DNA of 64,000 bases from Planobispora longispora (GCF_016863135.1 NZ_BOOH01000016.1:1-64000); one strand, 5' to 3'; positions 6,786 to 15,518 are shown, numbered from the stretch's first letter. The notes: generated from the letters alone by a model not told the origin. Numbers and translations: made by a program.

Positions 6786-7502
6786 TCAGCGGGTGGAGCC
6801 GATGATCGAGGACTCCGGGAGGTCGACGCCGAGGACCAGTCCGGGGAGGTCGGCGATGGATTCCACGATGTGGGTGGCGCCGCCCTTGATGAGGCGGTCC
6901 TTGCTGTGGACCCCGGTCATGATGCCGGCCACCACCGAGGCTCCGGCCCGGCGGCCGGCGAGCATGTCGCTCTCCGAGTCTCCGGCGACCGCGACCTGCC
7001 GGACGTCCTCGACGCCCAGACGCATCACCGCGGTGAGGATCATGTCGGGCATGGGACGGCCCCGGCCGGCGTCTTCCGGGGACAGGGCGAGGTCGATCTT
7101 GTCGGACCAGCTCAGGGCCGTCAGCACGCGGCCGAGGGTGGCCCGGCTGAAACCGGTGACCAGGCAGATCTTGACGTCGGCGCCGCGGAGCTTCTCCAGC
7201 GCCTCGATGGTCCCCGGCAGGGGGAGGAGGCCGGAGCGTTCGATCACACCCTCGTAGGAGCGCTCGAAGGTCAGGTTGGCCGCCTGGGCCTGCGCCTCGT
7301 TGTCGGGGAAGATACCGCGAAAGATGTCGATCTTGGGGCATCCCCGGGACCGGTGCACGTGCACCATGGCGCGTGCGTATGCCCCGGTCCCGGGCACGAT
7401 TCCCTGCGTGGCGATCGCCTCGGCGAACGCCCGCTCGACCATGGCGACGTCACCGACGGTGGTGCCTGCCAGATCCAGACAGGCAAGTTTGATGGGTGTC
7501 AT
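6786..7502 (-). CDS. HAD-superfamily phosphatase, phosphonatase-like
   Basis: 238 residues. HAD motif I is DLAGTT (nucleophile D10, with Ala in place of the usual +2 Asp, as in phosphonoacetaldehyde hydrolases), motif II is VTGFS near residue 110, the GRPMPDMI substrate loop is typical of the phosphonatase group, and motif IV is AVAGDSESDM. The family cleaves C-P bonds or phosphate esters of small molecules in the cytosol. The Schiff-base lysine that defines true phosphonatase is not obvious, so substrate is unknown. Start ATG 7502 chosen for GGGGG just upstream; an ATG at 7526 lacks a ribosome site. Confidence 0.85.
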   Translation of the reverse strand: MTPIKLACLDLAGTTVGDVAMVERAFAEAIATQGIVPGTGAYARAMVHVHRSRGCPKIDIFRGIFPDNEAQAQAANLTFERSYEGVIERSGLLPLPGTIEALEKLRGADVKICLVTGFSRATLGRVLTALSWSDKIDLALSPEDAGRGRPMPDMILTAVMRLGVEDVRQVAVAGDSESDMLAGRRAGASVVAGIMTGVHSKDRLIKGGATHIVESIADLPGLVLGVDLPESSIIGSTR

Positions 7503-7555
7503 TCCCCCAACCTTGCTATGGATCATCAGAGCACCCGAATCGGTAGTCGCGCAGG

Positions 7556-7675
7556 TCAGTTCTCGCTGCCGGTCGCCTCAGTCCACAGGTCGAGCTCGGC
7601 GCGACCGGCCTGAACCTTGCGCCAGACCAGCAGCCCCCCAAGAGCGACAAGCGCCAGAACGAGCAGCTTCTTCAC
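7556..7675 (-). CDS. DLW-39 family small membrane protein
   Basis: With the GTG at 7675 the product is exactly 39 residues: a single hydrophobic span (LLVLALVALGGLLVW), then KVQAGRAELDLWTEATGSEN with the DLW motif that names this actinobacterial family. It is a core gene normally found near gyrA and tRNA-Ala/Ile. Function unknown. Longer in-frame starts are possible but would not match the family length. Confidence 0.8.
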   Translation of the reverse strand: MKKLLVLALVALGGLLVWRKVQAGRAELDLWTEATGSEN

Positions 7676-7925
7676 GGTGTGACCCCACTTCTTGACGGTC
7701 TCACCTGCCGGGGTGAGACAACGCCCGGTTCCAACGGTTCCTTGCAGCCTAGCAAGGGATCGGACGATGGCCCGGTATGCGAACAATCCGAGAGGAGGGA
7801 ATCTGTGTTCCCCTCGTGATTTTCGTCACTGTCCCGCACGGCTCGCACCGACATGATCACGATCCGCCACGAGCCCGGCCACGGAGGCGCGTCACGCGAG
7901 GTCCTCTTCCGTACGGCGAGCGGTT

Positions 7926-7980
7926 CCCGTACGGCGATCATCCCGCCCGTCCCGTACGGCGATCATCCCGCCCGTCCCGT
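7926..7980. repeat. 25-bp tandem duplication overlapping a stop codon
   Basis: Two perfect copies (7926-7950 and 7951-7975) of a 25-bp unit beginning CCCGTACGGCGATCATCC, followed by a third CCCGT. The stop codon of the pentapeptide-repeat gene (7938-7940, minus strand) lies in the first copy, so the second copy codes for the last residues of that protein. Confidence 0.85.
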
Positions 7981-9041
7981 GCGGGACGCGACAGGGCGTT
8001 GCGCCCCCGCTCCAGGGCGAGCGCGACGAACTTCAGGTCGGCGTGCTCCCGCGCGGCCGCCAGGGACTCCTTCGCCGTGTCGTAGCAGTCGAGCGCCCTG
8101 TTCCAGTCGGCGTTCCCACCGCCCTCCTCGTCGAGGCGGTCGATCTCCTCGCCGAAGCGGGTGACGTCCTCCTCCAGTTCCTTCCTGAACTCCTCGAACC
8201 GGATCGCCGACTCCGCCGCGGCCTGCCCGGCCTCCCGCCTGCGCCGCAGCCTCCGCGAGACGACCTTCCGGAGGATCCACGCCGCGACGAGCCCGAGCAT
8301 TCCGAGGAAGATCTTCCATCCGACGGGCATCCGGCTGGTCGAGCCCGACAGGTCGGCGCCCCTGGCGAACCTGGTGTCGGCGTCGGTCACGTCGGCGTCC
8401 TCGAAGGCGGCGCCGTGCAGCTCGGAGAAGTGGAGCTCGGCCCCGACCAGCGACGCCTCGCGGAAGATCGCATCGTAGAACTTCCCGTGGGACAGGTCGG
8501 CGCGGTCCAGCCGGGCCCGGGTGAAGTCCGCCCGGTCGGCCCTGACGCTGCCCAGCCCGGCATCGTGCAGGGTGGCGGCGGTGAGCAGGGCGTCCTGGAG
8601 GCCGGCGTTGGTGAGCTCCGCCCGGGAGAGGTCCGCCCCGCGGAGGTCCGCACCGCCGATGTCGGCGTTGGCGAGCCGCGCGCCGACCAGCCGGGCTCCC
8701 CGGAGGTCGGCCCCTCTGAGCTGCCGGAGGGCGGTTCCCCTGAGGGAGGCGTCGCGTAGGATCGCGCGGTCGAGCCGTACCGATCCCAGATCGACCCCGT
8801 CCGCCCGGACGCCGGTGAGGTTCGCGCAGCTCAGGTCGGCGGGGAGGTCCGTCACGGTGGTCAGGTCACGGCCCGACAGGTCCGGGCCGCTGCCGGGGTC
8901 GCATCCAGCCCCGGCCGGGCCCGAAGGAGTGATCGGCCCCGAAGGATCGGCAGGGCCCGGAGAAGCCTCCCGCACCGATGGGACGGCCGCCAGCGTCACC
9001 GCCGTCACCGTGGTGACCAGGAGCCGGGGGAGAACAGACAT
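7938..9041 (-). CDS. Secreted/membrane pentapeptide-repeat protein
   Basis: 367 residues. A signal peptide or first membrane span (about 5-22) is followed by about 33 pentapeptide repeats of A(D/N)LxG type between 52 and 235 (for example ADLRGARLVGARLANADIGG), which should fold as a right-handed quadrilateral beta-helix. A transmembrane span follows at about 242-258, then RRLRRRRE and a helical cytosolic tail with Glu-rich segments. The topology puts the beta-helix outside and the tail inside. Start ATG 9041 opens the signal peptide. Role unknown; some soluble family members mimic DNA and protect gyrase, but an exported one probably does not. Confidence 0.85.
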   Translation of the reverse strand: MSVLPRLLVTTVTAVTLAAVPSVREASPGPADPSGPITPSGPAGAGCDPGSGPDLSGRDLTTVTDLPADLSCANLTGVRADGVDLGSVRLDRAILRDASLRGTALRQLRGADLRGARLVGARLANADIGGADLRGADLSRAELTNAGLQDALLTAATLHDAGLGSVRADRADFTRARLDRADLSHGKFYDAIFREASLVGAELHFSELHGAAFEDADVTDADTRFARGADLSGSTSRMPVGWKIFLGMLGLVAAWILRKVVSRRLRRRREAGQAAAESAIRFEEFRKELEEDVTRFGEEIDRLDEEGGGNADWNRALDCYDTAKESLAAAREHADLKFVALALERGRNALSRPARDGRDDRRTGRAG

Positions 9042-9100
9042 GCGTCACTCACTATCTCCCCCGAGTCCTCCCGGATTCTACCGGCGCCCGGCCGGCGCGA

Positions 9101-9385
9101 TCATGGCTCCCCGACGAGGTCGGCGTAGCCGGGATTGTTGTCGATCCAGTACCTCACGAACGAGCAGCGGGGGATCACTCGCGCGCCCTCGGCCCGTGCC
9201 GCGTCGAGCGCCTCCCGGACGAGCTCGCCGCCTATCCCCCGGCCCTCGAACGCGCCGTTCACCTCCGTGTGGGTGTAGATGATCACTCCGTCCCTCCGGA
9301 CGTACTCGATGTGGCCCACCCGGGCGCCGTCCAGCTCCGCCTCGAAGCGGTTCTTCCCCGGCACCTCCGTGACCTTGACGGTCAT
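9101..9385 (-). CDS. Small GNAT-type N-acetyltransferase (YidJ/GtcA-like, about 94 aa)
   Basis: The short GNAT family with only the core beta-alpha fold: strands MTVKVTEVPGKNRFEAEL, the acetyl-CoA loop FEGRGIGGELV (Q/RxxGxG/A motif) and the CSFVRYWIDNNPGYADLV ending typical of the family. These proteins are about 90-100 residues, so it is full length. Substrate unknown; cytosolic. It lies between the pentapeptide-repeat gene and the glycosyltransferase with its own upstream gap (GGAGCGGG before ATG). Confidence 0.88.
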   Translation of the reverse strand: MTVKVTEVPGKNRFEAELDGARVGHIEYVRRDGVIIYTHTEVNGAFEGRGIGGELVREALDAARAEGARVIPRCSFVRYWIDNNPGYADLVGEP

Positions 9386-9452
9386 CCCGCTCCCCTTTCG
9401 ATCCGGCCGCCCGGATCAGCGGCGTGCGCGCGCCGTTCATTCCCGGGCTGTC

Positions 9453-10610
9453 TCAGCCCTCTCGATGCCCCCGCAGCAGCTCGGCGAACAGGTTCTCCCA
9501 CAGCGGCATCACCCGGTCGGGGGCGTACTCCCGCACGGTCCTCAGCGCCGCCGCGCCCATCCTCCGGCGCAGCTCCCGGTCGGCCATGAGCCGGCTGACG
9601 GCCGCGGCGAGCGCGTCGACGTCACCGGGCGGCACGAGCAGCCCGTCGACCCCGTCGGTCAGCACGTCGGCGGGGCCCGTCGGGCAGTCGAAGGCCACGA
9701 CCGGCAGGGCGTGGGACATCGCCTCGATCATCACCATGGGCAGCCCCTCGAAGCGGGAGCTGAGCACGTACAGCGACGCGCCGGCCAGTTCCTCGCCCAG
9801 CCTGCTGCTGCGGCCGGGCAGCGTGATGACCCCGGCCATGCCGTGCTCGTCGATGAGCTCCCGCAGCTCGGTCCGTTTCTGGCCGGTGCCGTAGATGTCC
9901 AGCCGCCAACCCGGATGATCCCGTACGGCCCGCGCGAACGCGGGGACGAGCATGTCGAAGCCCTTCTGCGCGACCAGGCGGCCCGCGGCGACCGCACGCC
10001 GGTCGTCGTGGGTGGACAGGCGCTGGTCGATCGTGTTGAGCGCGTTGGGGATCCGCACGACCGGGGTGCCGGGCAGCAGCTCCTGGTAGTCCCGGCGGTC
10101 GGTGGAGGTCAGCACGACGACCGCGTCGAGCTTGCCGTAGTGGCGGGCGATCTGCCTGCGGACGGGATCGGGGTGGGTCGCCAGGTTCATGTGCTCCTGG
10201 GCGATCCGCACGACGGACGGCGGGGTACGGCGGGCGGAGATGAGGTTCAGCGCCGGGCGGGTGGTCACGAGGATGCCGTCGTCCAGGGTGGAGACGTAGC
10301 CGATGACGGCCTTCTCCACCCGTTCGGTGAAGTAGCCTGCGGCGAACTCCCCCCTCGGAACGATCCGTCCCCGGAGCGCCCTGCGGATCCGGCGGACGGC
10401 CGAGTCCGGCGGCGCCCCCTCCCGCTGGTCCACCAGGGCGGTGATCGTGACGCGCGGGTCGAGGGGGAAGCGCGGCCGGTCGCGGCGCCGTACCACGCTG
10501 ACGATCTCGACCTCGTGCCCCGCCTCGGCCATCGCCCCGGCCTGGTTGATCACCGTGCGGATCGTGCCGCCCATGCCGTAGGCGTGCAGGAGCATGTAGC
10601 GGATCTTCAT
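9453..10610 (-). CDS. GT4-family glycosyltransferase
   Basis: 385 residues, a GT-B fold retaining glycosyltransferase. The N-terminal domain starts with MKIRYMLLHAYGMGGTIRTV (glycine-rich acceptor loop), and the C-terminal domain has the donor motif AAGRLVAQKGFD and the EX7E element in SRFEGLPMVMIEAM. No membrane span, so it acts at the cytosolic face on an unknown lipid or glycan acceptor. ATG 10610 overlaps the stop of the sulfotransferase gene by ATGA, so the two are translationally coupled and may modify the same glycan. Confidence 0.88.
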   Translation of the reverse strand: MKIRYMLLHAYGMGGTIRTVINQAGAMAEAGHEVEIVSVVRRRDRPRFPLDPRVTITALVDQREGAPPDSAVRRIRRALRGRIVPRGEFAAGYFTERVEKAVIGYVSTLDDGILVTTRPALNLISARRTPPSVVRIAQEHMNLATHPDPVRRQIARHYGKLDAVVVLTSTDRRDYQELLPGTPVVRIPNALNTIDQRLSTHDDRRAVAAGRLVAQKGFDMLVPAFARAVRDHPGWRLDIYGTGQKRTELRELIDEHGMAGVITLPGRSSRLGEELAGASLYVLSSRFEGLPMVMIEAMSHALPVVAFDCPTGPADVLTDGVDGLLVPPGDVDALAAAVSRLMADRELRRRMGAAALRTVREYAPDRVMPLWENLFAELLRGHREG

Positions 10611-11500
10611 GACGCCGCCAGATATCCCCACGTCCCGCAGATGGGTTTCAGCACCTCGGGGATCTCGTCCGGTCCGGGGAGCTCCCGGCCCTGCTGCACG
10701 GTGCCCGACCGGATCTTGTCCTTCCAGTCGCCGAGGCCCTTGCTGATCACCGCCTGGTCACCGTACGAGATCATGCCGGGCTCCCACGGGATGTCCAGGA
10801 AGTCGCACACGCGGCGGGTCTCCGTCTCCGGGTCGGCGGTCAGGTCCTCGTAGCGGACGGTCAGCCCGGCAAGCGCCTCGCGGGCCCGCTGGACCGCCTT
10901 CATGTAGCGCAGGGCGTCCAGTGCGGCCTCCTCCGGCGTGCGCCTGTCCGGGCTGGCCTCGTGCCAGGACGTCGCGACGGAGGCCGGGTGGCGGAGCAGG
11001 AAGACGAAGCGGGCGTCGGGCCAGCAGGCGGCGATGCGGCGGAAGGCGAAGGCGTTGGCCGGGGTCTTGTCCACGATGAAGGACTTGCCGCTGCGGACCA
11101 GCTCCCGGTGGAGCACCCGGTCCCACAGGAGGTGTTCCAGGTCGGCCTGGTTGTGGCCGAGCGCCTCCATGGCCCTGCGCGACAGCGTGGTGCCGAAGCC
11201 CACGGTCAGCCGGCGCACGTGCAGCTCGTGGGGGGCGTGCAGGAGGGAGTGGGCGTTCATCATCGCCCGCAGGAGGGTGGAGCCGGACCTGACGGGCGAG
11301 AGGATGAAGATCGGCGCTCGCAGCAGCCGGTCGGCCTGCGGGTCCGCGGGCGGCCGGACGAGTTCCGCGCCCGCGGTGGCGGCGGGCGTCCGCGTTCCCT
11401 CTGGCGTCGCCCGCGCTTCTCCCGCCGGCGTCTTCGCCCGGATGACCCGGAATCCGGTGAACCTGACCAGAGCGTCGTTGACTGTCCGCTGCCAGTTCAT
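10607..11500 (-). CDS. PAPS-dependent sulfotransferase
   Basis: 297 residues. The 5'-phosphosulfate-binding loop is PIFILSPVRSGSTLL (about residues 63-77) and the 3'-phosphate-binding segment is RFVFLLRHPASVATSW (about 165-180); both are the signatures of cytosolic sulfotransferases that transfer sulfate from PAPS to hydroxyl or amine groups. The start at ATG 11500 avoids an upstream stretch without ribosome site. Coupled with the downstream GT4 gene, suggesting a sulfated glycan or glycolipid, as in mycobacterial sulfolipids or sulfated glycopeptidolipids. The acceptor is not known. Confidence 0.85.
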   Translation of the reverse strand: MNWQRTVNDALVRFTGFRVIRAKTPAGEARATPEGTRTPAATAGAELVRPPADPQADRLLRAPIFILSPVRSGSTLLRAMMNAHSLLHAPHELHVRRLTVGFGTTLSRRAMEALGHNQADLEHLLWDRVLHRELVRSGKSFIVDKTPANAFAFRRIAACWPDARFVFLLRHPASVATSWHEASPDRRTPEEAALDALRYMKAVQRAREALAGLTVRYEDLTADPETETRRVCDFLDIPWEPGMISYGDQAVISKGLGDWKDKIRSGTVQQGRELPGPDEIPEVLKPICGTWGYLAAS

Positions 11501-11689
11501 GCCGTGGCACGCTACCCGGCTTTCCTGGCAGTTCACTGAAGGTTCATACCAGCCGACTCACAGGAAACGCCCATGTACGGCCCTGCCGAAGAAAGCATGA
11601 GAGCCGATGCCCGAAATATCGGAAAGGGAGGTCAGGAAACCCTGGGAACGCCCGGAACGCCCGGAACGCGCCTCGGGAGTTCACCGCGG

Positions 11690-11759
11690 GAAGCCGGGAG
11701 CGCGTCAAGCCGCGGGAAGCCGGGAGCGCGTCAGGCTGAGAGAAGCCGGGAGCGCGTCA
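11690..11759. repeat. 26-bp tandem repeat ending on a stop codon
   Basis: Three copies of the 18-bp core GAAGCCGGGAGCGCGTCA start at 11690, 11716 and 11742, period 26 bp. The TCA of the third copy (11757-11759) is the stop codon of the MFS gene read on the minus strand, so the array runs from the stop into the downstream region. A shorter GGAACGCCC repeat precedes it at about 11646-11670. Confidence 0.85.
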
Positions 11760-13049
11760 GGAGTGCACCGTCTCCCGCGCGGGCTCAGGAGTGCGCAGCC
11801 CCCGCACCCCCGGGGAGAGTAGCGCGGCGAAGCAGGACAGCAGCACGATCGCGGCACAGCCGATCAGCGCGTTCTCCGGGCCGATCACGATCGCGAGCGG
11901 GCCCGCCACCAGGAGCCCGATCGGCCCGAACATCAGCGATCCCAGCGCGTCGTAGGAGCTCACCCGCGACAAAGCCTCGGCCGGTATCTCCCGCTGCATG
12001 GTGGTGCTCCACAGGATGCCGAAGATGTCGAAGCAGACGCCCAGCACGGCCGCCCCGGCGACGATCATCCACAGCGGCGCGTTCAGCCCGAGCAGCAGGT
12101 ACGGCAGAGCCGACGGGATCAGGAAGAGCGTGGCGACCAGGATGGGGCGCCGGGGCCGGATCCGCAGCGCGACGAAGACACCGGCGATCATGCCGACCGC
12201 CTCGCCCGCCAGGATCGCCGTCCAGGCGCCCGCCCCGCCCAGATTCTCCTTGGCCACCAGGGGCCCGAGCACGCCGTGGGCGGCCTGCACGGCCATCACC
12301 AGCACGGAGAACTGGGCGACGATCACCCAGAGCCACTGCCGGGAGATGAACTCCCGCCAGCCCTCGCGCAGGTCGGCCAGGACCGAGTGGCGCCCCGGGG
12401 CGTTTCCCTTCCCCAGCGGGGAACCGCCGTCCTTCCCCGGTGGGGAGCCCTCCACCTGGGTGAGGCGCATCGCCGCCACGAGGACCGCCGCCACGGTGAA
12501 CATGACTCCGCTGACGATCAGAGCCCAGCCGCCGCCGATCAGGACCACCGTGGCGCCGCCCGCGACGAGCCCCGTGATGCGCGAGAAGTTCTCCCCCAGC
12601 CGCAGCAGGGCGTTGGCGGTCTGCAGGCGGTCGGCCGGGACGACGTCGGGGATGATGCCGGTCAGCGTGGGATAGAGGACAGCCGTCGCGATGCCGGCGG
12701 CCGCCGCGGCCACCGCCAGGGCGGGCAGGGGGGTCCATCCGGTGAGCAGCATCACGGCCAGGCTGAAGAACGCCGCCGCGTTCAGCGCCTCACCGCCCAT
12801 CATCACCCGGTTCCTGGGCATGCGGTCCGCGATCACCCCGCCGACGAGCATGAAGGCCACCGTGGGCAGCGCCTCGGCGGCGAGGACCACCGACAACGTC
12901 GTGGCCGTCGCCCCGGGCAGCCCGAGGACGCCGAAGGCCAGGGCCACGGGGGCGAAGGAGATGCCCAGCGTCGAGACGGTCCGGGCGGCCATCAGCAGGG
13001 TGAAGCTCCTGTCGCGGAACATGGCGAGGTCGCGGCGGTAGCTGTGCAC
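11757..13049 (-). CDS. MFS transporter (drug/siderophore exporter type)
   Basis: 430 residues with about 12 membrane helices. The loop between helices 2 and 3 has GGVIADRMPRNRVM (the MFS signature GxxxDRxGRR), and the central loop carries KDGGSPLGKGNAPG. The sequence type resembles EntS-like exporters. GTG 13049 chosen because GAAGGAG lies seven bases upstream; an ATG at 13022 has none. The adjoining WYL regulator gene, 137 nt upstream on the same strand, might control it. Substrate unknown. Confidence 0.88.
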   Translation of the reverse strand: MHSYRRDLAMFRDRSFTLLMAARTVSTLGISFAPVALAFGVLGLPGATATTLSVVLAAEALPTVAFMLVGGVIADRMPRNRVMMGGEALNAAAFFSLAVMLLTGWTPLPALAVAAAAAGIATAVLYPTLTGIIPDVVPADRLQTANALLRLGENFSRITGLVAGGATVVLIGGGWALIVSGVMFTVAAVLVAAMRLTQVEGSPPGKDGGSPLGKGNAPGRHSVLADLREGWREFISRQWLWVIVAQFSVLVMAVQAAHGVLGPLVAKENLGGAGAWTAILAGEAVGMIAGVFVALRIRPRRPILVATLFLIPSALPYLLLGLNAPLWMIVAGAAVLGVCFDIFGILWSTTMQREIPAEALSRVSSYDALGSLMFGPIGLLVAGPLAIVIGPENALIGCAAIVLLSCFAALLSPGVRGLRTPEPARETVHS

Positions 13050-13186
13050 CGGATGGCTCCTTCGAATGACTCGCGAAGAGGACTATCCTGCCGATTTCCC
13101 ACCTGAATGTCGCGTCAATAAACCGTGGCGGGCAGCACGGAGCCGCAGGCCCGGCCGACCGGAAGCCCGTTCAACCGCAGGTCCGG

Positions 13187-14143
13187 TCAGCCGGAGGCCC
13201 GCAGGAAGAGCTCCCCCGTCGCGCGCAGGTGGTCGCGGAACTCGGGCGGCTGGACGACCTCGAACTCCGCGCCCAGCGCCCCGAGGACCAGGACCGGCCA
13301 GTCGAAGTCGTCGGCGCCGATCCGGAGCCGGCACGTCCGGCCGTCGGCCGCCTCGACCGTCCCGCCCGTGACGGCCACGACCTTCTCCACGTCGGCGACG
13401 TCCGCCCGCACGTCCACCACGACCTCGCGCTGCCGCGTCTGCGCGGCGATCCGGGAGCGGACGAACTCGGCCGCGTCGCCGCCGGGAATCTCCCGGGGCC
13501 GGAACCGTGCTCCGGTGACGGCCGGACCGTCCAGCCGGTCGACCCGGAAGGCCCGCCAGCCGTGCTGCTCGGCGTCCCAGGCGAGGAGGTACCAGCGGCG
13601 CCAGAGCGAGACGAGGCGGTGCGGATCGACCAGCCGGGTGGTCGGCGCGCCCTCCCGGTCGGTGTAGGAGAACCGCAGGCGCTCGTTGTCCCGGCAGGCC
13701 TGCGCGATCACCGTCAGCACCGCCGCGCCGACCTTCGGCCCGCTCCGGGGGAGCGGGCGGGAGGTGGCGGAGTGGAGCGCGTCGACGCGGCGGCGCAACC
13801 GGGGCGGCATGACCTGGACGATCTTCGCCAGCGCGTGCACCGACGTCTCCTCGATGCCCTCCACGGCGCCGTCGGCCGCCGCCCGCAGGCCGATCGCGAT
13901 GGCCACCGCCTCCTCGTCGTCGAGCAGCAGCGGCGGCATGGCCGTACCGGAACGCAGCTGGTAGCCGCCCGCGACGCCGCGGCTGGCGGCGACCGGGTAG
14001 CCCAGCTCGCGCAGCCGGTCGATGTCACGGCGCAGGGTGCGCTCGCTCACCTCCAGCCGGGTGGCCAGTTCCGCCCCCGGCCAGTAACGGTGCGTCTGCA
14101 GAAGGGACAGCAGCTGCAAGGTCCGCGCGCTCGTGTTCGCCAT
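13187..14143 (-). CDS. YafY/WYL-domain transcriptional regulator
   Basis: 318 residues: an N-terminal HTH_11 domain (ELATRLEVSERTLRRDIDRL, about residues 24-43), the GGYQL wing (59-63), then a WYL domain with RRWYLLAWDAEQHGWRAFRV (about 180-200) that probably binds a ligand, and a WCX C-terminal region. The gene is divergent from the NmrA-like gene with an 88-bp intergenic region that should hold both promoters, so that gene is the likely target. Autoregulation is common in the family. Confidence 0.9.
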   Translation of the reverse strand: MANTSARTLQLLSLLQTHRYWPGAELATRLEVSERTLRRDIDRLRELGYPVAASRGVAGGYQLRSGTAMPPLLLDDEEAVAIAIGLRAAADGAVEGIEETSVHALAKIVQVMPPRLRRRVDALHSATSRPLPRSGPKVGAAVLTVIAQACRDNERLRFSYTDREGAPTTRLVDPHRLVSLWRRWYLLAWDAEQHGWRAFRVDRLDGPAVTGARFRPREIPGGDAAEFVRSRIAAQTRQREVVVDVRADVADVEKVVAVTGGTVEAADGRTCRLRIGADDFDWPVLVLGALGAEFEVVQPPEFRDHLRATGELFLRASG

Positions 14144-14231
14144 GGATTCAGATTCGATCCTTTTCAGGCCAGAAAGTGACCGGAATCAAGCCTAGCGTTG
14201 TTCTCGCAGCCACCGTGAAGGAGGAAGACAC

Positions 14232-15095
14232 ATGAAGATCCTGGTCACCGGGGCGACGGGGTTCGTCGGCCGGAACGTGGTCACGCAGCTTCTCCAGGCG
14301 GGAGTGGAGGTCCGCGCGCTGACCCGGAACCCGGCGAAGGCGAACCTGCCCGAGACGGTGGAGGTCGTGCGAGGCGATCTGACCGACCTCTCGACGGTCG
14401 CCCCCGCGCTGGAGGGCGTCACCGCGATGTACCTCTTCCCCGTCGAGGAGACCGCGCGCGAGGTCGTCGCGCTGGCCGGGCAGGCCGGGGTACGGCGGAT
14501 CGTGGACCTGTCGGCCGCGTCCGTCACCGCCGGCCTGCACACCAACCCGGTGGAGCAGGCCGTGGAGGAGTCGGGACTGCAGTGGACGCACGTGCGGCCC
14601 TGCGGGTTCATGGCCAACATGCTGCAGATCTGGGCGCCCTCCGTCCGCGCCGAGCGCGTCGTGCGCTACCCCTTCGCGGACGATCCGATGAACCTCATCC
14701 ACGAGGCCGACATCGCCGCCGTCGCCGTCGCCGCCCTGCTGGAGGACGGCCACCACGGCGCGGCGTACACGCTCACCGGGCCGGCGCTGGTCACGGTGCG
14801 CGAGCAGGTCCGGGCCATCGGCGAGGCCCTGGGCGAGGAGGTCCGCTACGAGGAGGTCACCCGCGAGCGGGCCCGGGAGCTCATGAAGGCCCAGGGCGGC
14901 TTCGCCGCCGAGAGCGCCGACCTGATGCTGGGCTTCACCGACTACGGCGGCGAGGCGGCCTCGGGCGAGGACGGCTACTCCGACCAGGACTGGTCGGTGC
15001 TGATGCGGCCCTGGCCCGACGTGGAGAAGGTCACCGGCCGGCCCGCCCGCACCTACGCGGAATGGGCCCGCGACCACATCGAGGACTTCCGCTGA
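14232..15095 (+). CDS. NAD(P)-binding NmrA-like/SDR-type protein
   Basis: 287 residues of the atypical short-chain dehydrogenase group. The Rossmann loop is VTGATGFVGRNVV (residues 5-17), RNPAKA follows strand 2 and favours NADPH, and HVRPCGFMANML is characteristic of NmrA-like proteins, which often lack the YxxxK pair and may act as redox sensors or reductases on quinone-type substrates. AAGGAGGAAG precedes the ATG. Divergent from the WYL regulator gene. Confidence 0.9.
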   Translation: MKILVTGATGFVGRNVVTQLLQAGVEVRALTRNPAKANLPETVEVVRGDLTDLSTVAPALEGVTAMYLFPVEETAREVVALAGQAGVRRIVDLSAASVTAGLHTNPVEQAVEESGLQWTHVRPCGFMANMLQIWAPSVRAERVVRYPFADDPMNLIHEADIAAVAVAALLEDGHHGAAYTLTGPALVTVREQVRAIGEALGEEVRYEEVTRERARELMKAQGGFAAESADLMLGFTDYGGEAASGEDGYSDQDWSVLMRPWPDVEKVTGRPARTYAEWARDHIEDFR

Positions 15096-15213
15096 CGACG
15101 CCCCGATCGCCGGGCCGGCCGGGGCGTCCGGCGATCTGCCGGTTCGTCGGACCGGAGGCGACGGCCCGCGCCAACACCAAGGTCGGTTGCGAGGCCTGAC
15201 CGGAGCACCGATG

Positions 15214-15246
15214 AAAGGCCCCGTACGACATGCCGTGCGGGGCCTT
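15214..15246. terminator. Hairpin terminator after the NmrA-like gene
   Basis: Arms AAGGCCCCGTACG and CGTGCGGGGCCTT (one G-U pair) with a six-base loop, followed by TCTCC on the plus strand and preceded by a short run giving TTTCAT on the minus strand. It lies 118 bp after the stop and isolates the following small transcription unit. Confidence 0.75.
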
Positions 15247-15334
15247 CTCCACGGTCACGCCCGCGCGCGAGCCGACGGACAAAACAACTCCGCCGTCGGG
15301 GCGGGCGCAGAAAGATGATTCATCGAAAAAACAC

Positions 15335-15363
15335 TTGGCATCCCGGCCGGGGCAATCTACTCT
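15335..15363 (+). promoter_or_regulatory. Candidate sigma-70-type promoter upstream of a 32-codon ORF and the tRNA array
   Basis: TTGGCA (15335-15340), a 17-bp spacer and TACTCT (15358-15363). Position, about 40 bp before a ribosome site and ATG, is good for a leadered transcript. It is a motif match only. Confidence 0.45.
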
Positions 15364-15403
15364 CTTTAATACAGGAACCGGACGACAGCGAGAAGGGCCG
15401 ACC

Positions 15404-15502
15404 ATGAACGCGTATGAAGCCGCCGCACTGCAGTGGTGCGGATCCGGCCTGCGCCGCGTTCCCGGTGCCGGCGGTCTCGCACCCCCCGAGGCGCCCGTGT
15501 GA
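15404..15502 (+). CDS. Possible 32-residue peptide gene upstream of the tRNA array
   Basis: The reading frame starts at ATG 15404 with AGAAGGG upstream and encodes MNAYEAAALQWCGSGLRRVP followed by a Gly/Ala/Pro-rich tail ending APPEAPV. The first half is helical and amphipathic. A promoter match precedes it and a GC-rich hairpin follows the stop by 16 nt. It could be a leader peptide, a small protein or chance. There is no run of a single amino acid, so classical attenuation is not evident. Confidence 0.35.
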   Translation: MNAYEAAALQWCGSGLRRVPGAGGLAPPEAPV

Positions 15503-15518
15503 CCATCCTTGCACGGTA

